6,644 nucleotides of DNA from Tannerella sp. GTDB taxonomy: Bacteria; Bacteroidota; Bacteroidia; Bacteroidales; Tannerellaceae. The stretch lies in NCBI GenBank assembly GCA_031259505.1, contig JAIRLL010000015.1:1-6644 (forward strand), in the 5' to 3' direction. The position numbers were made by a program, and so were the translations under genes. Every line of letters starts with the position of its first letter. Within the stretch, counting starts at the first letter, position 1. The notes under the pieces are model-generated. The model had not been told where the DNA came from and searched no databases. It saw nothing but the letters and a program-made list of their open reading frames with translations. Positions 4,755 through 6,644 of this stretch are shown in pieces.

Positions 4755-6233
4755 ATGACGACAGAAGAATCAATCGCCGCACGCCGCGCCGAACCCTGGC
4801 GCGAAGCGCTTCGAAAAAGCCTGCCCAACAAGGCGCGCGCCGCCATGCCGCGTGTGCGGATGAACGAACTCGACCCCGAATACCGGAGTCGCAACAGCGA
4901 AGAAGTGAATCTTGGCCTGACGCCCGAACAGGCCGTACACGAAGCCCGGCGATGCCTCGACTGCCCCGCCCCGTCCTGCATGAAAGGCTGTCCGGTAAGT
5001 ATCAATATCCCCACATTCATCAAACACATCGAAGCCGGCGAGTTCCTCAAAGCCGCCGCGACGCTCAAAGAAACCAGCGCGCTGCCTGCCGTATGCGGGC
5101 GCGTCTGCCCACAGGAAAAACAGTGCGAGGCGCAGTGCATCCATCTGAAGATGAAAAAGGAACCCGTAGCCATCGGCTATCTGGAACGCTTTGCGGCAGA
5201 CTGCGAGCGCGAAAGCGGACAAATGTCCGTCCCCGCCGCAGCAGCGGCAAACGGCGTCAAGGTGGCAGCTGTCGGCTCAGGCCCCGCAGGGCTGTCCTTT
5301 GCCGGAGACATGGCCCGGCAGGGCTACGACGTGACCGTGTTCGAGGCGCTGCACGAAATCGGAGGCGTACTGAAATACGGCATCCCCGCCTTCCGCCTGC
5401 CCAATGCCGTGGTGGACGCGGAAATCGACATCCTGCGGAAAATGGGCGTCAAGTTCATGCGCAATTGCATCGTCGGCAAAACCGTCACATACGAAGACCT
5501 GAAGGCCGACGGCTTCGAAGGCATCTTCGTCGCAAGCGGAGCCGGCCTGCCCAATTTCATGAACATCCCGGGCGAAAACCTGATTGGCGTGATGTCGTCG
5601 AACGAGTACCTCACGCGCGTCAACCTGATGGACGCCGCCAGCGCCGAAAGCGATACTCCGGTACTGACCGGCAGACACGTCGCCGTAATCGGCGGAGGCA
5701 ACACCGCCATGGACTCCGTGCGTACAGCCCGCCGGCTGGGCGCCGAACGCGCCATCATCGTCTACCGACGCAGCGAAGAAGAAATGCCCGCGCGCATCGA
5801 GGAAATAAAACACGCCAGAGAAGAAGGCATCGAATTTCTGACGCTTCACAATCCGGTCGAATATCTGGGCGACGAAAAGGGACGCGTCCGGCAGATGCGC
5901 CTGCAGAAAATGACGCTGGGCGAACCCGACGCATCCGGACGCCGTCGCCCCGTGCCTCTCGAAAACGCCATCGCGACGATTCCCGTCGACGAAGTGATCG
6001 TCAGCGTGGGCGTCTCCCCAAACCCGCTTATCCCGGGCGCATTCAAGAATCTCGACATCAGCCGACGGGGCACCATCGTGGTAGACGAAACGACGATGCG
6101 CTCCGCACTGCACGACGTCTATGCGGGAGGCGACATCGTGCGGGGCGGAGCTACCGTCATCCTCGCCATGGGCGACGGACGCAAAGCCGCCGCCGCCATG
6201 CATGAATGGCTGAAAACGCAATCTGACAATTAA
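4755..6233 (+). CDS. nfnB: NfnB: large FAD/[4Fe-4S] subunit (GltD-like, often annotated glutamate synthase small chain)
   Basis: This 492-residue protein is the catalytic NADP(H)/ferredoxin subunit that pairs with NfnA. The N-terminal domain has two cysteine motifs for [4Fe-4S] clusters: Cys67, 70, 75 and 79 (CLDCPAPSCMKGC) and Cys114, 118, 124 and 128 (CGRVCPQEKQCEAQC). An FAD Rossmann motif follows, VAAVGSGPAGL (170-180), continuing to VFEALHEIGGVLKYGIP (195-211). A second, nucleotide-binding Rossmann motif is VAVIGGGNTAMD (309-320), followed by YRRSEEEMPAR (337-347). The terminal FAD motif is YAGGDIVRGGATV (456-468). Length and motifs fit intact NfnB. A lone GltD-type glutamate synthase subunit is the alternative database name, but no large GltB subunit is present and the adjoining nfnA argues for Nfn. 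An in-frame ATG at 4728 overlaps nfnA; the ATG at 4755 is preferred because it gives the usual family N-terminus (MTTEES...) and does not overlap. It lacks a Shine-Dalgarno, so translational coupling to nfnA is likely. Confidence 0.95.
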   Translation: MTTEESIAARRAEPWREALRKSLPNKARAAMPRVRMNELDPEYRSRNSEEVNLGLTPEQAVHEARRCLDCPAPSCMKGCPVSINIPTFIKHIEAGEFLKAAATLKETSALPAVCGRVCPQEKQCEAQCIHLKMKKEPVAIGYLERFAADCERESGQMSVPAAAAANGVKVAAVGSGPAGLSFAGDMARQGYDVTVFEALHEIGGVLKYGIPAFRLPNAVVDAEIDILRKMGVKFMRNCIVGKTVTYEDLKADGFEGIFVASGAGLPNFMNIPGENLIGVMSSNEYLTRVNLMDAASAESDTPVLTGRHVAVIGGGNTAMDSVRTARRLGAERAIIVYRRSEEEMPARIEEIKHAREEGIEFLTLHNPVEYLGDEKGRVRQMRLQKMTLGEPDASGRRRPVPLENAIATIPVDEVIVSVGVSPNPLIPGAFKNLDISRRGTIVVDETTMRSALHDVYAGGDIVRGGATVILAMGDGRKAAAAMHEWLKTQSDN

Positions 6234-6257
6234 GGGACGGGAAATAAATATTATTCA

Positions 6258-6338
6258 GTTATAAGTCGTAAGTCGTAAGTTATAAGTCGTAAGTCGTAAG
6301 TCGTAAGTCGTAAGTTATAAGTCGTAAGTCATAAGTCG
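6258..6338 (+). repeat. Heptamer tandem array GTCGTAA / GTTATAA, 11 units plus a partial
   Basis: Starting at 6258 the sequence divides in perfect seven-base phase. With A = GTTATAA, B = GTCGTAA and C = GTCATAA, the order is A B B A B B B B A B C through 6334, then a partial GTCG (6335-6338). There are no insertions or deletions within the array. It lies 24 bases after the nfnB stop codon. From memory, short 7-8 bp intergenic tandem repeats recur in Bacteroidota; their role is unknown. Confidence 0.9.
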
Positions 6339-6368
6339 ATACCACTTACGAATTATGACTTTCGACTT
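6319..6368. terminator. Long hairpin made by the heptamer array and its inverted arm
   Basis: Bases 6319-6338 pair with 6349-6368, with 18 of 20 positions complementary (mismatches at 6325/6362 and 6335/6352), around a ten-base loop ATACCACTTA. The right arm (6346-6373) is itself heptameric: read on the minus strand it is GTCGAAA, GTCGAAA, GTCATAA, TTCGTAA. The hairpin lies 85 bases after the nfnB stop and is followed by TCTTTCAATC rather than a T-run. It may shorten or stabilise the nfn transcript end, but classical termination is uncertain. Confidence 0.45.
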
Positions 6369-6374
6369 TCGACT

Positions 6375-6398
6375 CTTTCAATCATTCAGCCATTCCGA
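6375..6398 (+). repeat. Three octamers of the NATTCANN family
   Basis: The sequence reads CTTTCAAT, CATTCAGC, CATTCCGA and begins one base after the inverted heptamer arm. It belongs to the same family as the repeats at 2299-2338 and 3435-3458, so all three main intergenic gaps in the window carry a copy. Confidence 0.5.
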
Positions 6399-6427
6399 AT
6401 ACGCCTGTTTATGCCGCGCACAGTATA

Positions 6428-6463
6428 CCCAAATTGCCCCCACCCAAATCACCCAAATTCCCC
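6428..6463 (-). other. Putative G-quadruplex motif on the minus strand
   Basis: The plus strand has five C-runs (6428-6430, 6437-6441, 6443-6445, 6452-6454, 6460-6463) separated by 6, 1, 6 and 5 bases. The minus strand therefore fits the usual pattern of four or more runs of at least three G with loops of one to seven bases. ACCCAAAT occurs three times here (6427, 6442, 6451). The motif lies about 75 bases upstream of the -7 element at 6538. Whether it folds or matters in the cell is unknown. Confidence 0.45.
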
Positions 6464-6537
6464 AAAAAAATCATCCCGCGCAAAATATAACCGAAAAAAG
6501 ATTCCCCCATACACATATCAGTTTGAAATTTTATTTC

Positions 6538-6545
6538 TACCTTTG
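6538..6545 (+). promoter_or_regulatory. -7 element for the gene entering the right edge
   Basis: TACCTTTG is an exact match to TAnnTTTG and ends 19 bases before the ATG at 6565. A TTTG occurs upstream at 6522-6525, but only 12 bases away, too close for the standard -33 position. A start site near 6552 would give a leader of about a dozen bases. Confidence 0.4.
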
Positions 6546-6564
6546 ACGCCATAAATATTTCAGA

Positions 6565-6644
6565 ATGACAATTGCGATAACAGACATGTGCAACGATGGA
6601 CTGCTCACAGGGCAAAAACAGACCGCCTCCCGTGTATCCGATAA
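6565..6644 (+). CDS. Start of an unidentified gene, cut by the right edge
   Basis: From the ATG at 6565 the frame stays open to the window end (26 codons plus two bases), beginning MTIAITDMCNDGLLTGQKQT. I do not recognise the protein. The support is a -7 element 19 bases upstream and the change from repeat-rich to more ordinary sequence. No Shine-Dalgarno is visible. A second frame from ATG 6596 (MDCSQGKNRPPPVYPI) is also open to the edge, and an internal ATG at 6586 is in frame with the first, so both the reading frame and the start remain uncertain. Confidence 0.35.
   Translation, partial: MTIAITDMCNDGLLTGQKQTASRVSD

Larger units (their letters stand above)
6234..6564. other. Repeat-rich intergenic region (331 bases) after nfnB
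   Basis: No credible gene lies between the nfnB stop and the candidate start at 6565. The stretch holds a heptamer array with inverted arm (6258-6373), a run of octamers (6375-6398), a C-rich G-quadruplex-type motif (6428-6463) and a promoter-like -7 element (6538-6545). A 63-codon open frame at 6355-6546 is read from the repeats and looks like low-complexity translation. Confidence 0.75.

Noticed and set aside
3863..5173. 436-codon minus-strand frame opposite nfnA and the start of nfnB
   Set aside because: It overlaps two well-supported genes and has a His/Arg-rich, domain-free translation.
4952..6205. 417-codon plus-strand frame inside nfnB
   Set aside because: The translation is extremely Arg/His/Pro-rich, as expected from a shifted GC-rich gene, and nfnB's own frame contains every family motif.
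5277..6221. 314-codon minus-strand frame opposite nfnB
   Set aside because: It is an antisense shadow caused by codon bias in GC-rich DNA; no domain or start signal is visible.
4755..6233. Glutamate synthase small subunit (gltD) as the primary name
   Set aside because: No large GltB subunit is present, and the preceding gene is the NfnA partner; GltD similarity is expected for NfnB.
6258..6373. CRISPR array
   Set aside because: The units are seven bases long and directly adjoining, with no unique spacers, and no cas gene is in the window.
6355..6546. 63-codon frame after nfnB
   Set aside because: It starts inside the inverted heptamer arm and reads through octamers and the C-rich motif, giving low-complexity peptide. 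No ribosome binding site or promoter is suitably placed.

Overview
The window looks like chromosomal DNA of a Bacteroidales-type bacterium (phylum Bacteroidota). Start codons mostly lack a strong Shine-Dalgarno sequence and follow A-rich leaders. TAnnTTTG-type -7 elements lie upstream of several genes. The proteins (an SLBB export lipoprotein with a C-terminal helix, a Wzz-type chain-length protein with a large periplasmic insert, a long GroES-like protein, and an NfnAB pair) are of types I associate with this phylum. Species cannot be named from the sequence alone.

Left part (1-3206, all on the minus strand). This is the start of an exopolysaccharide/capsule export cluster that continues off the left edge: an outer-membrane polysaccharide-export lipoprotein (2169 to 1348), then 34 bases later a Wzz/GumC-like inner-membrane chain-length protein (1313 to beyond base 1, cut by the edge). 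Upstream of them, same strand, lies a secreted serine alpha/beta-hydrolase (3206 to 2322) with its own promoter-like sequence. The 152 bases between hydrolase and lipoprotein hold a bulged hairpin and end in an octamer repeat that also encodes the hydrolase's C-terminus.

Middle (3207-3542). A divergent intergenic region with a promoter-like element near each end. Between them are a bulged hairpin, an 11-bp perfect inverted repeat about 68 bases apart, and an inverted copy of the octamer repeat.

Right part (3543-6233, plus strand). A probable three-gene operon: a GroES-like co-chaperone-family protein without a GroEL partner, then NfnA and NfnB, the two subunits of the NADH-dependent reduced ferredoxin:NADP+ oxidoreductase, with all expected flavin, nucleotide and iron-sulfur motifs. 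In the family this complex links NADH, NADPH and ferredoxin pools by flavin-based electron bifurcation.

Right end (6234-6644). A heptamer tandem array turns back on itself as an inverted array, giving a long hairpin. The third octamer-repeat copy follows, then a G-quadruplex-type motif on the minus strand, then a promoter-like element and the first codons of an unidentified gene cut by the edge. I see no CRISPR array, tRNA, rRNA, insertion sequence or phage gene. No clearly new protein system is present; the most unusual content is the non-coding repeat and hairpin structure.
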